From the NCBI RefSeq assembly GCF_015767635.1, contig NZ_CP065230.1, positions 806,001 to 870,000 of the forward strand: DNA of 64,000 nucleotides, in the 5' to 3' direction. The translations under genes and the position numbers were made by a program. The DNA is from Halomonas sp. A40-4 (GTDB lineage: Bacteria; Pseudomonadota; Gammaproteobacteria; Pseudomonadales; Halomonadaceae). Positions 7,521-16,302 of this stretch are shown piece after piece. Every line of letters begins with the position of its first letter. The stretch's first letter is position 1. Under the pieces are notes generated by a model that saw nothing but the letters and a program-made list of their open reading frames with translations, was not told where the DNA came from and made no database searches.

Positions 7521-9003
7521 CGAGTCGCTCCAGCATCAGGCTCGCAGTGGCCTTGGCGGAACCGATCACGCCGGGCACCCCGGCCCCGGGATGGGTGCCG
7601 GCCCCCACGAGATAGAGGTTGTCGATCTTGGCATCCCGGTTGTGGGGTCGGAACCAGGCGCTCTGGGTGAGAATCGGCTCCAGGGAGAAGGCGGAACCCA
7701 GGTGGGCGTTGAGCTCCTCGCGAAAATCCAGGGGGGTGAAGTGCCGACAGGTCACCAGGTGCTCCCGTAGCCCGGGAATATAGTGACGCTCCAGATAGTC
7801 GAGGATGCGGTCGCGGTATATCGGCCCCTGGGTTTCCCAGTCGATGTTCGCCTTGCCCAGGTGCGGTACCGGTGCCAGGACATAGTGAGCGCTACAGCCT
7901 TCGGGTGCCATGCTCGGATCGGTGACACAGGGGGAGTGCAGGTAGAGGGAAAAATCCTCCGCCAGGGTGTCCGCGTTGAAGATCTCGTCGATCAATTCCT
8001 TGTAGCGGGGGCCGAAGCACACCGTATGGTGCTCCAGGCCTTGCGGTGGCCTGTCCAGGCCGAAATAGATCACGAACAGTGACATGCTGAAGCGTTTGCG
8101 GCCCAGGGACTTGGCTTGGCGGGTGCCGCGGGAATGCCCGCTCAACAGCCTGCTGTAGGTATGCATCACGTCCGCGTTGGAGGCCAGTGCCTCCGTCGGG
8201 AAATGTCGGCCATCCATCAGGGTGACGCCGCTTACCTGATCCCCTGCGGTCTCGATGTTTGCCACTTCCGCGTTCAGTTCGAGGGTGCCGCCGAGATCCT
8301 TGAACAGCTGGACCATACCCTGTACCAGGGCGCCGGTGCCGCCCCGGGGAAACCATACGCCCCACTCCCGCTCCAGGGCATGGATCAGGGTATAAATGGA
8401 GGAGGTAGCGAATGGGTTGCCCCCCACCAGCAGGGAATGAAAGGAGAAGACCTGGCGCAGATGCGGATCCTCGATGAATTTCGAGACCATGGAGTAGACG
8501 CTGCGCCAGGCCTGAAGCTTCGCCAGCTGCGGTCCGGCGGCGAGCATGTCGCGAAAGGCCAGAAAGGGCACGGCGCCGAGCTTGCGATAGCCCTCCTCGA
8601 ACACTGCCTGGGAATAGCTCAGGAAGTGCCGATAGCCCTCCACGTCCCGAGGATTGCGCTCGGCGATCTGTCGCTCCAGGGCGGCCTGATCGTTGACGTA
8701 ATCGAAGGCAGGGGCATCTTCCCAGCAGAGCCGGTAGAAGGGCGTGACCGGCAGCAGTTCGACATAATCTGCCATGTGTTTGTCCGCCAGACGAAAGAGC
8801 TCTTCCAGGGCGGAGGGGTCGGTAATCACCGTCGGACCGGCATCGAAGGTGAACCCCTGGTCTTCATAGACATAGGCGCGGCCACCGGGCTTGTCGCGCT
8901 TTTCCAGCAGGGTGGTCTGGTAGCCGCCGGACTGCAGGCGAATCGCCAGGGCCAGGCCGCCGAAGCCGGCGCCGATCACCAGGGCACGTTGAGGCTGGGT
9001 CAT
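7510..9003 (-). CDS. crtI: Phytoene desaturase CrtI
   Basis: FAD-dependent desaturase that converts phytoene to lycopene at the membrane. The 497-residue protein opens with the dinucleotide-binding motif ALVIGAGFGGLALAIRLQ and ends with the carotenoid-oxidoreductase signature NLYLVGAGTHPGAGVPGVIG. The start at ATG 9003 is fixed by this N-terminus and by a 4-bp overlap (ATGA) with crtY. The open frame extends upstream to 9264 but is only a shadow of crtY. A four-step, lycopene-forming desaturase is the expected type beside a crtY cyclase. Confidence 0.96.
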   Translation of the reverse strand: MTQPQRALVIGAGFGGLALAIRLQSGGYQTTLLEKRDKPGGRAYVYEDQGFTFDAGPTVITDPSALEELFRLADKHMADYVELLPVTPFYRLCWEDAPAFDYVNDQAALERQIAERNPRDVEGYRHFLSYSQAVFEEGYRKLGAVPFLAFRDMLAAGPQLAKLQAWRSVYSMVSKFIEDPHLRQVFSFHSLLVGGNPFATSSIYTLIHALEREWGVWFPRGGTGALVQGMVQLFKDLGGTLELNAEVANIETAGDQVSGVTLMDGRHFPTEALASNADVMHTYSRLLSGHSRGTRQAKSLGRKRFSMSLFVIYFGLDRPPQGLEHHTVCFGPRYKELIDEIFNADTLAEDFSLYLHSPCVTDPSMAPEGCSAHYVLAPVPHLGKANIDWETQGPIYRDRILDYLERHYIPGLREHLVTCRHFTPLDFREELNAHLGSAFSLEPILTQSAWFRPHNRDAKIDNLYLVGAGTHPGAGVPGVIGSAKATASLMLERLDDR

Positions 9004-10190
9004 GAGCGTATTCCGAAGAAGGTGGATGAAATCTTTTGTGGGGAATTCGCCCGCACTGCCTTGAGCGCTTCGCCAAGCGGCACCGGCGGCTTGCCCATCA
9101 GGATGCGCACCTTGTCGGCACGGGTCAGGCGTCCGGCGTAGAAGCGTTCGATCAGCGGTTCTGGCAGGCCGTAGAAACGTTGCATGACCTGCCAGCGCCG
9201 CGCCGGGCGGCCCGCCAGGAACAGTATGCGATTGAGCAGGCGGAAGTAGCCCTGGTGTTGCCATTCCCGGGAGGCGAAGGCATGGATGGCCGGGAACAGC
9301 GACGCCGCATCGAGCTTGCCAAGCTCGGCGATGCGTTCTGCCAGACCCATCGCCTGGGGCAGGGAGTACCCGGTGGTGGGGTGGAACAGACCGGCGCGCA
9401 GGCCGCTTCGTGGTTGGCCCTGGGCGTTCTGCCAGAAGGCATCGAACTCACCCGCCAGGATGATCGGCAGCACGCCGCTCTCTTCCCGCAGAGTTTCGAC
9501 GATCCGCCAGTCGCGATCCCGCGCGTAGGCGCCGATATGCTCACGCAGTTGGGCCGCGTCCGCCTCCGGGCGGTCCACATAGTGGGTATCCTCGATCAGC
9601 AGGGTATCGTGGCTGAACGGCAGCACGTAGATGAACCGGTAGCCGTCCTGCTGGGGCACGCTGGCGTCCATGAGGATCGGTTCTTCCAGGCCGTGGGGCT
9701 TGTCCAGGCGGACTTCCTGGCCGAGAAAGGCCTGGTAGCCCAGGGTCAGGTGAGCGCTGTCGGTGGGACCCCGGCCGTCGATGACCGCTTTCGCGTGCAG
9801 CACCCGGCCATCCTCGAGTTCCACGCTATCCGTGGAAAGGCGGGCCACGCGCGTGTCGACCCACAAGTTGTCGCCCAGGGCCTCTTCCAGAACGCAGGCG
9901 AAATCCCGGGAGAAGATACTGGCGTAGCCCCCGTTCAACAGTCGCTCGCGGTGCGGGAAAATCACCCGGTGCCGCGGCCAGCGACGACCCACCATGGGCG
10001 CCAGCCAGGCATGTTGGTCTGCGGAGAGATCGCCATCGTGAAACGACCAGGTGTGATGACCACCGGGGCGACTTTCGCTTTCCAGCATCAGCAGGCGCAA
10101 CTCTGGCTGCGCCTGTATCAAGCGCAGGGCGATCAGGCCGTTGGCCAGACCGCCCCCCACCAGTATCAGGTCATATCCTGGCACGTTCAT
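9000..10190 (-). CDS. crtY: Lycopene beta-cyclase CrtY
   Basis: Flavoprotein that cyclises both ends of lycopene to give beta-carotene. The 396-residue protein starts with the dinucleotide-binding motif YDLILVGGGLANGLIALRL and carries HTWSFHD (about residues 46-52), FHPTTGYSLPQAMGLAERIA and FYGLPEPLIERFYAGRLT, all hallmarks of the CrtY family. It overlaps crtI by 4 bp and follows fni by 60 bp. Its presence makes a bicyclic product likely. Confidence 0.96.
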   Translation of the reverse strand: MNVPGYDLILVGGGLANGLIALRLIQAQPELRLLMLESESRPGGHHTWSFHDGDLSADQHAWLAPMVGRRWPRHRVIFPHRERLLNGGYASIFSRDFACVLEEALGDNLWVDTRVARLSTDSVELEDGRVLHAKAVIDGRGPTDSAHLTLGYQAFLGQEVRLDKPHGLEEPILMDASVPQQDGYRFIYVLPFSHDTLLIEDTHYVDRPEADAAQLREHIGAYARDRDWRIVETLREESGVLPIILAGEFDAFWQNAQGQPRSGLRAGLFHPTTGYSLPQAMGLAERIAELGKLDAASLFPAIHAFASREWQHQGYFRLLNRILFLAGRPARRWQVMQRFYGLPEPLIERFYAGRLTRADKVRILMGKPPVPLGEALKAVRANSPQKISSTFFGIRS

Positions 10191-10250
10191 GAATCATACC
10201 TCGTCGCCAGTGACCGGCGCGGCAGGACAGGGGCGATGACGGCGATATAC

Positions 10251-11312
10251 CTAGCCATGGGGCGCTTCCAGAGGGACGCCGCGATCATCCAGCAGCACCG
10301 CCGCACGCAGGGCATGCAGGTCGGCGCTGCCGGTACAGAAACAGGCGATGCGCAACTGCTGGATGATTACCTCGAAGTGCTCGATCACCGCCTGACTCGA
10401 TTCGGTGGCACTCTCAAGCACTGCGGCGGCCTGGCCCACCAGGTCCGCGCCCAGGCGTATGGCCTTGGCGGCGTCCACTCCATCGCGAATGCCGCCGGAA
10501 GCGATCAGCGGCGTCTCCGGCAGAGTCTGGCGCACCGCTCGAATGGCCTGGGCGGTGGGGGTGCCCCAGCCGGCGAAGGCCATGGCGACCCGGCGCTGGT
10601 GCTCATTTGTCGCGCGTTCCGCCTCCACCGCCGCCCAACTGGTGCCGCCGGCGCCGGCCACGTCGATCATCGCCACACCTTCTTCCACCAGCGCCCGGGC
10701 CACCTCGGGGGAGATACCCGCGCCGACTTCCTTGACCACCACCGGCACTTCGAGCGACGTGACCAGCGTGCCGATGGCCTGAAGCACGCCACACCAGTCC
10801 CGGTCGCCGCCCTGTTGCACGGCCTCCTGCAGGGGGTTGAGGTGGACGATCAATGCATCCGCCTCGATCATCTCCACCGCCTGGCGCGCCCAGTCGATCC
10901 CCTGGGGCTCCCGAAGCTGACCCGCGCCGATATTGCCAAGCAGTGGAATATCCGGGGCGATGCGTCGTAACTGCCTGGTCAGGCCATGATCGTTGCCAGA
11001 CTGCAGGGCGACTCGTTGGGAGCCGATGGCCAGGGCGATACCCAGGTGTTGGGCGGCTTCTGCCAGGTGATGATTGATCGTTTTGGCCCGTTCGGCGCCG
11101 CCGGTCATGGAACTGATCAACAGCGGCGCCTTCATGGGTTTATCGAAAAGTCGTGCGCTAAGATCAATCTCGTCCAGGTGCAGCTGTGGCAGGGCGCAAT
11201 GGGCGAAGCGATAGTCGGCGAATCCCGTAAGGGTCCGAGCGTTAGCCCGACGAGCGTCCAGCACGATGTCGAGATGATCATTCTTGCGTTTCACCATACT
11301 GTCATCGGTCAT
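10251..11312 (-). CDS. fni: Type II isopentenyl-diphosphate delta-isomerase
   Basis: FMN/NADPH-dependent enzyme that interconverts IPP and DMAPP, supplying the starter for geranylgeranyl diphosphate. The 353-residue sequence shows [11 protein letters not shown] at the N-terminus, [29 protein letters not shown], the phosphate-binding [17 protein letters not shown] and a C-terminal CFCTGS. It is unrelated to type I Idi. The start overlaps the end of crtZ by 11 bp. Idi-2 genes occur inside crt clusters of several proteobacteria. Confidence 0.95.
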   Translation of the reverse strand: MTDDSMVKRKNDHLDIVLDARRANARTLTGFADYRFAHCALPQLHLDEIDLSARLFDKPMKAPLLISSMTGGAERAKTINHHLAEAAQHLGIALAIGSQRVALQSGNDHGLTRQLRRIAPDIPLLGNIGAGQLREPQGIDWARQAVEMIEADALIVHLNPLQEAVQQGGDRDWCGVLQAIGTLVTSLEVPVVVKEVGAGISPEVARALVEEGVAMIDVAGAGGTSWAAVEAERATNEHQRRVAMAFAGWGTPTAQAIRAVRQTLPETPLIASGGIRDGVDAAKAIRLGADLVGQAAAVLESATESSQAVIEHFEVIIQQLRIACFCTGSADLHALRAAVLLDDRGVPLEAPHG

Positions 11313-11802
11313 GTCGCGCTCCCGCTGGAGATGCAGCCCGTTGCTGCTTTAGGCGTTTTTTGAGTTTCCTGACATCTGGCGCGTAAAGGAAGCCGAAGGA
11401 CACAGCCCCCTCTCGAGTACGCACGGCATGATGGATTCGGTGAGCTTGGACCAGACGCTTCAAATAGCCGCTCTTTGGCTGCCAGCGAATCGGCCAGCGT
11501 TGGTGAACCATACCGTCGTGAAACAGAGAGTAAGCGACGCCGTAAAGCGTGATGCCTGATGCGATAGCCATGAGTGGCGTCCAGTAAAGGTCCCCCACCG
11601 CAAACATGCCGACCACCACCAGCGAAAACACCACAACATACAGGTCGTTTTTCTCGAACACGCCCTCAGTAGGTTCGTGATGGGATTTGTGCCAGCGCCA
11701 GCCCCAGCCGTGCATAATGTACTTATGGGCGTACCAGGCGAACACTTCCATCCCCAGGAAAGCCGCTATCACAAGCATGAGCGTCCATAACCAGTCCATC
11801 AT
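11302..11802 (-). CDS. crtZ: Beta-carotene hydroxylase CrtZ
   Basis: Membrane non-haem di-iron hydroxylase that adds 3-OH to the beta-rings, giving zeaxanthin from beta-carotene. The 166-residue protein has the histidine clusters of the family: HKYIMH (about 26-31), HKSHH (about 38-42), HDGMVH (about 94-99) and HRIHH (about 119-123), set between hydrophobic helices. No ketolase (crtW) or glucosyltransferase (crtX) is present, so zeaxanthin is the predicted end product of this cluster. G+C is visibly lower than in fni just downstream. Confidence 0.95.
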   Translation of the reverse strand: MMDWLWTLMLVIAAFLGMEVFAWYAHKYIMHGWGWRWHKSHHEPTEGVFEKNDLYVVVFSLVVVGMFAVGDLYWTPLMAIASGITLYGVAYSLFHDGMVHQRWPIRWQPKSGYLKRLVQAHRIHHAVRTREGAVSFGFLYAPDVRKLKKRLKQQRAASPAGARHDR

Positions 11803-11817
11803 GTTTTACAACCTCTC

Positions 11818-13026
11818 TTAGGCCGGCGTCTTGAATAAGGGGAGGGCAGCTAACAGCAGGCTTACCAGTGCCACGGCGGCCAGGATGCCGCCTGGCTGGG
11901 CTAGCTGAGCCCAGCTGTCGCCGCGAATCAACGCTCCGTAAAAACCTTCAATCGCCCAGGCATTCGGCGTGAACAGGCTCACCGTCTGCAACCAGTCAGG
12001 CATCATGAAACGTGGCACCATTGAGCCGCCGACGCTGGAAACAATGAGCACAAAAAACGAAGAAAAGGTTGTCGCCTGCTGCGTTGTTCGACACAGCGAC
12101 AGGAGTAAAAGTGCCAGCCCGGCACTGGCGGCGGCGCAGGCAATTGCCATGACAATGACTTTCGCCAAAGCGCGCTCTATCTCCAGTCCAAACCCGAACC
12201 TGGCGACCAGGAAGATAGCGCTGGCCTGGAAAAATCCCAGACTCAACAAAAACAGAAACCGACCCAGCAGTAACCGCGAATGCGCCGCTTTGCTCAGTAG
12301 AAGGCGTTCGGCGATACCGTTTTGGCGCTCTTCCAAACTGACCATGCCCGCGTTCACGGCGGACAGTAACAGGAACAGAATGGCGGTGGCGCCGGCATAG
12401 TAGGCGATACCGCTGAGCCCAGATATTGACGCTGTCGCCTCGCCATAGACGGGATCTAGCTCGATAAGCAAGTCTTCGATCGCTGCCTCGCCCGGGTCCC
12501 TGGCCATGGCTTCCAGAGCGGCGTCCAGGCGTGCTTGTTGTTCGGGCGAGAAACCCTCAACCAGAGCTTCTGTGGTTTGCGCAAGACGCTGCACAAGAAC
12601 CTGCGGTTGCTGGGAGACCAGGCTTTGGCGCAGCCAGCCCTGTAGAGACAGAGCGGCAATTTCACGGGTGGGTTCGCTGACAATAGTAAACAGCGGATCG
12701 TTGTCCGTGTCTGGTTGCCCGTGAACGATCACCCCCGTGTCGAAATTGCCTTGTTGCACCTGTTCCCGTAGTTGAGCGCGGCCCGAATCGGGTAGAGCCG
12801 TCATCTCCAGTTCTTCGGTCTGCGTCAGGTACTGCGCAAACTCTTGCATCTGTTGATCTTCGGTTTCCACCACAAGACCGACCCGCAAGTGCAGGTCGCC
12901 TTCCGTGGCGCCGGAGAAGATGCTGGCAAAGATGGCGAATACCAGGCTGGGCAAAGCAAATGCCATGAGTAACGCACCGCGGTCACGCCACAAGCCCAGG
13001 ACCATCACTCGGAAAATTGCCCTCAT
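11818..13026 (-). CDS. ABC-2-type transporter permease in the carotenoid operon
   Basis: A 402-residue membrane subunit of the ABC-2 (YhhJ/DrrB-like) type. One helix near residues 15-37 is followed by a large periplasmic region (about 40-210, with DLHLRVGLVVETEDQQMQEF). Five or so helices then follow (ISGLSGIAYYAGATAILFLLL, FLFLLSLGFFQASAIFLVARF, VIVMAIACAAASAGLALLLL, and a last pair). The start overlaps the ATPase gene by 4 bp and the end is 16 bp from crtZ, so both transporter genes sit in the crt operon. The substrate is unknown; movement of a carotenoid or other isoprenoid lipid across or out of the inner membrane is a hypothesis from position alone. Confidence 0.9.
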   Translation of the reverse strand: MRAIFRVMVLGLWRDRGALLMAFALPSLVFAIFASIFSGATEGDLHLRVGLVVETEDQQMQEFAQYLTQTEELEMTALPDSGRAQLREQVQQGNFDTGVIVHGQPDTDNDPLFTIVSEPTREIAALSLQGWLRQSLVSQQPQVLVQRLAQTTEALVEGFSPEQQARLDAALEAMARDPGEAAIEDLLIELDPVYGEATASISGLSGIAYYAGATAILFLLLSAVNAGMVSLEERQNGIAERLLLSKAAHSRLLLGRFLFLLSLGFFQASAIFLVARFGFGLEIERALAKVIVMAIACAAASAGLALLLLSLCRTTQQATTFSSFFVLIVSSVGGSMVPRFMMPDWLQTVSLFTPNAWAIEGFYGALIRGDSWAQLAQPGGILAAVALVSLLLAALPLFKTPA

Positions 13027-13988
13027 GACACTGTCTCCACCGCAGTATCGCTTCGGGCACCGGTAACGTGCTGCATCACGTTTTTTAATCCGGGTCGGCG
13101 TATCGATACCTCGGCAATGGCCTCACGTGCTCCGCCCAGGTCGCGGTAGAGGTGGTCGATCATTCTATCCAGCGGCAGGTCACTTTGCAGCCACCATTCA
13201 CTACTCTCATCACTGCGAGGGCGAAAACCCATCTCCTGCAGCCGCTCACAGAGTTCCGGGGGCAGCATGTGAACCGTACGCACAACGAATAGCTGACGGT
13301 TGCCGAAGGTTTCCTGTATCAACGCCTGGGGCTCGTCCAGGGCTTTCAGTTGGCCTTGATGAAGAAGGGCGACGCGGTGGGATAGCACTTCAGCTTCATC
13401 TAACTCATGGGTCACAACGACCACGGCCACACCTTGCTCGGCGCGGCGGCGAATAAGGTCGTGGATTGACAGGCGCACACCCAAGTCGACCCCGGCCGTG
13501 GGTTCGTCCAGCACGAGCAGAGAAGGATGGGAGACCAGGGTGGCTGCCAGGTGTAAGCGCCGCTGCATACCACCGGACAAGTGGTCGACCCGCACATCGG
13601 CGTTGTCTGTTAACTCGATTTCTTCCAGCGCTTGACTGACCCGGGCGGGCAACTGGTGGCGGCTGACACCTGTGCAGCGCGCGAAAAACGCCAGGTTCTC
13701 CCGCCCCGTCAAGTGCCGGTATAAACCCAGGAACTGGGGGGTGAAGCCGATGGAGTGTTGATAGGCCTTACCCGGAGAAAGCGCTTTTCCGGCAATGAAT
13801 ATTTGCCCGGAACTGGGGCGCAGCTTGCCGGTGATGGCGCGCAACAATGTCGATTTCCCGGCACCATTAGGCCCGAGGATACCGAGTATTTCACCTGGAC
13901 GTACCTGTAAAGAAACGTCGTCTAAGGCGCTGTGGCTGCCGTAGACAACCCTTAGTCGATCAATGGTGAGTGCTGCAGTCGTCGTCAT
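13023..13988 (-). CDS. ABC transporter ATP-binding protein in the carotenoid operon
   Basis: ATPase partner of the adjacent permease, about 321 residues. Walker A is GPNGAGKST (about 40-48), the signature is LSGGMQRRLHLAATLV, Walker B is LLVLDEPTAGVD and the switch His is in VVVVTHELDEAE. The Q-loop lies in IGFTPQFLGLYRHLTGRENLAFF, an arrangement typical of the DrrA/NodI/CcmA-like drug and lipid exporter group. A C-terminal extension of about 90 residues follows the nucleotide-binding domain. ATG 13988 is preferred to the TTG at 13994. It begins 10 bp after crtE ends and overlaps the permease by 4 bp. Confidence 0.92.
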   Translation of the reverse strand: MTTTAALTIDRLRVVYGSHSALDDVSLQVRPGEILGILGPNGAGKSTLLRAITGKLRPSSGQIFIAGKALSPGKAYQHSIGFTPQFLGLYRHLTGRENLAFFARCTGVSRHQLPARVSQALEEIELTDNADVRVDHLSGGMQRRLHLAATLVSHPSLLVLDEPTAGVDLGVRLSIHDLIRRRAEQGVAVVVVTHELDEAEVLSHRVALLHQGQLKALDEPQALIQETFGNRQLFVVRTVHMLPPELCERLQEMGFRPRSDESSEWWLQSDLPLDRMIDHLYRDLGGAREAIAEVSIRRPGLKNVMQHVTGARSDTAVETVS

Positions 13989-13997
13989 TCGCAAGGT

Positions 13998-14888
13998 CTA
14001 AACCCCAAGCCTTTGCGCCGCACCGTTGAAGGCAACGAATTGTTGCTCCACGAGCGCTGCGAGTGAGGATTCATCGTATCCGGCTCTACGCAATTGCTCT
14101 CTTGCCATGGCTTGTGCATTGCTCAATGCGCCGCGAACTTCTTCGGGTGTGTAAAGAGAAAGCAAGGTGGTTTTCGCCGCATCCTGCTGCACGTCCTTAC
14201 CGGTCTCCTGCACAAAGGTACTGTGATCCAACATATCATCGTAAAGCTGAAACAGCAGACCAAAGGCACGGGCAAAGCGCGTCAATGCGTCTATCACTTC
14301 TGCATCCAGCCCCCGAAGTCGTGCACCGGTAACGACAGCAAACTCAAACAGGCAGCCTGTTTTCTGGTGGTAGAGTTGCTCAATGGCGCTCTTGGTGCCC
14401 ACGGGGTGATTTTGTAAATCAGCGATCTGCCCGCCCACTAACCCCATAGAACCAATAACATGACTGAGGTGAGCGCTAACGGCGACTTTGGTGGAAGCAT
14501 CCACGTTGGGGCAATCGGCGATAACCCCGTACGCGAGGTTGAGGAAGTTGGTTGAGGCAAGAATGGCGGTGCTTTCGGAAAAGCGTATATGCGTGCAGGG
14601 GCGGTCGCGGCGCATAGTCGCATCGTCCATGCAGGGCAGGTCGTCGAGAATCAGCGAAGCGGTATGCACCAGTTCCGACACGCAGGCCATACGGAGGGTG
14701 TGACTGTCAGTGGCCACATTCGCAGCTAGAAGCGTAAGCAGCGGGCGCAAGCGCTTGCCTGAACCCAACAGGGCGTAATGCATGCCTTGATGCAGATGCG
14801 TGGGCGATGTTTCCTGAGCTGGCATAAGCTCCAGCAAGGTTGCGTTTACCATGCTCTTTAGATGGACAATATCCATCGGTGGCGTCAT
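13998..14888 (-). CDS. crtE: Geranylgeranyl diphosphate synthase CrtE
   Basis: Prenyl elongase that makes C20 geranylgeranyl diphosphate for CrtB. The first aspartate-rich motif reads DDLPCMDD with RRDRPC following (about residues 82-96 from ATG 14888), and the second is FQLYDDMLD, with Met in place of the usual Ile/Leu. GSGKRLRPLLTLLA and GGQIADL are also typical. ATG 14888 gives 296 residues, the normal CrtE length. A GTG at 14969 would add 27 poorly conserved residues but has a G-rich leader upstream and cannot be excluded. It is the first gene of the crt operon. Confidence 0.93.
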   Translation of the reverse strand: MTPPMDIVHLKSMVNATLLELMPAQETSPTHLHQGMHYALLGSGKRLRPLLTLLAANVATDSHTLRMACVSELVHTASLILDDLPCMDDATMRRDRPCTHIRFSESTAILASTNFLNLAYGVIADCPNVDASTKVAVSAHLSHVIGSMGLVGGQIADLQNHPVGTKSAIEQLYHQKTGCLFEFAVVTGARLRGLDAEVIDALTRFARAFGLLFQLYDDMLDHSTFVQETGKDVQQDAAKTTLLSLYTPEEVRGALSNAQAMAREQLRRAGYDESSLAALVEQQFVAFNGAAQRLGV

Positions 14889-15008
14889 TGAAACTTGTCT
14901 CTTTCTACCTTGAGACGCGACAGGCGCGGACTCTGCGGCGGACGCTTGCGGCTTGCGTATAAAGGTCACCCTGTACCCCCCCGGTTGCCTACCTATGCGG
15001 CCGTAATA

Positions 15009-15024
15009 AAGTCAGAGCTGACTT
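15009..15024. promoter_or_regulatory. 7-bp inverted repeat between the histidine kinase gene and crtE
   Basis: AAGTCAG (15009-15015) and CTGACTT (15018-15024) form a perfect dyad with a 2-bp centre, in the 100-180 bp between the kinase stop (15070) and the crtE start. It could be an operator for the crt operon or a small stem-loop at the end of the kinase transcript. No strong sigma-70 promoter was evident to me. Confidence 0.35.
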
Positions 15025-15069
15025 CCTTGAACCGCCATTTGAAGAATTGTATTAACCTGGTCTTTTGGA

Positions 15070-16302
15070 TCACCATGAAAGACGGGCGACGACACGCTTC
15101 TCATCAGCGAGTAGCGAAAACGACCAGCCATTGCGCTCACAAAGCCGTTGCACGATACCCAGACCAAGACCATACCCCCGCGACGAGGACACCTCAGTCG
15201 GCGCGTGCCGCTTTTCAGCGTCACTGCTCACCTGATTGGTGACCAGGAGCTCATGCTCTTTAATACGAATCGTGATCGGGCCGTGCGTGTGGAGCGTATG
15301 CTCGAACGCATTTCGCACCAGATTATTGACCGCAATAGAAAAGGCCTGCGGATGTCCGTTGACTTTGGGGTTTGCGAGTTCGTCGATATCCACATCGACG
15401 AACTGGCGGGTCAGCAGGTAGCGCTGCTGATCAATAGCCTTGCTCACCAGCGGCATCACTAAAAACTGCTCGTCATATAACCCGTCGTCGGTTTCGCGAG
15501 CGAGGCACAAGAACATTTCAATCGTGGTTTTCATATCGAGCGTTGCGCGCCTCACTCGATCAAGCGCCTTCACATCGGTCGCTGACAGGTTGCTTTGTTC
15601 CAGCAGCTCAAGTGCGCCTGTTATGACCGTGATCGGCGTCCGCAACTCATGACTGGCTGAACTGGTAAAATATCTTTCCCTCTCAACAAATGCGCTGATA
15701 CGCTCAAGCGTCTTCTCGATGGTCCTGGCGAGCACGCCAACCTCATCATCACCGAATCGGCTGGCCTCTATGCGTTTATGATCTTCGGCCGATAGTCGTT
15801 CCGGGTCGATGTCTGCGACCGCTTCGGCGAGTTGCGCCACGGGGGCGACGGCTTTGCGCATAACCACCACGCCCAGCGCGAAACCAAGCGTCGCGAGTGC
15901 TCCAACGGCACCGGTAATAAAAAGCAGCCACCACCAATCCTCTGACGACGCCGCTTCAATCCCGGCAACATCGAACACCACAAAGCCGTGTTGCTGGTCA
16001 TTGTCGGTAGGTACTACCGCGACATGCAGTTCTTTTTCTTCGAATTCGTACAACCCTTCATGGGGATTGGTTTGCGCCCATTCCCGCAGTGATTCAGGCA
16101 AGCGACCGATCTCATCGTATCCGCGAAGGTTCATCGGCATAGCGGGGTAGCTCTCTGCGGCACGCTGCAGCTGATGCTGGAGCACCCGGTCTTCGGTAAA
16201 CCTGATCGCCGCGAAGAAAGCGAGCCCCCAGGCCACGCTCAGTACAGCAACGCACACTGCAAATGCAATGGCGACACGGGTGCGTAAACTGTGCCGGTAC
16301 AT
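15070..16302 (-). CDS. Two-component sensor histidine kinase (crt-proximal)
   Basis: A membrane sensor kinase of 410 residues. Transmembrane segment 1 is at about 10-33, then a periplasmic domain of about 100 residues, segment 2 at about 125-150, a HAMP-like linker, and HisKA with the phosphoacceptor in SSASHELRTPITVITGALE (about residue 216). The ATPase domain has NNLVRNAFEH (N box) and GYGLGLGIVQRL (G box). The HAMP-to-C-terminus part resembles PhoQ/QseC-type kinases. Its ATG overlaps the regulator stop by 1 bp. It is codirectional with the crt operon 100-180 bp downstream, so read-through or direct control is plausible but unproven. Confidence 0.92.
   Translation of the reverse strand: MYRHSLRTRVAIAFAVCVAVLSVAWGLAFFAAIRFTEDRVLQHQLQRAAESYPAMPMNLRGYDEIGRLPESLREWAQTNPHEGLYEFEEKELHVAVVPTDNDQQHGFVVFDVAGIEAASSEDWWWLLFITGAVGALATLGFALGVVVMRKAVAPVAQLAEAVADIDPERLSAEDHKRIEASRFGDDEVGVLARTIEKTLERISAFVERERYFTSSASHELRTPITVITGALELLEQSNLSATDVKALDRVRRATLDMKTTIEMFLCLARETDDGLYDEQFLVMPLVSKAIDQQRYLLTRQFVDVDIDELANPKVNGHPQAFSIAVNNLVRNAFEHTLHTHGPITIRIKEHELLVTNQVSSDAEKRHAPTEVSSSRGYGLGLGIVQRLCERNGWSFSLLADEKRVVARLSW

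Noticed and set aside
8116-9141. 341-codon plus-strand open frame opposite crtI
   Set aside because: Shadow of crtI; composition and low-complexity glycine/glutamine content reflect the third-codon bias of the real gene.
9036-10970. 644-codon open frame on the plus strand opposite crtY and fni
   Set aside because: It is the antisense shadow of two well-supported genes in G+C-rich DNA, with no domain-like sequence.
11818-13988. Possibility that the two genes between crtE and crtZ are a glycosyltransferase (crtX) or ketolase
   Set aside because: Walker and signature motifs and an ABC-2 membrane topology show an ABC transporter.
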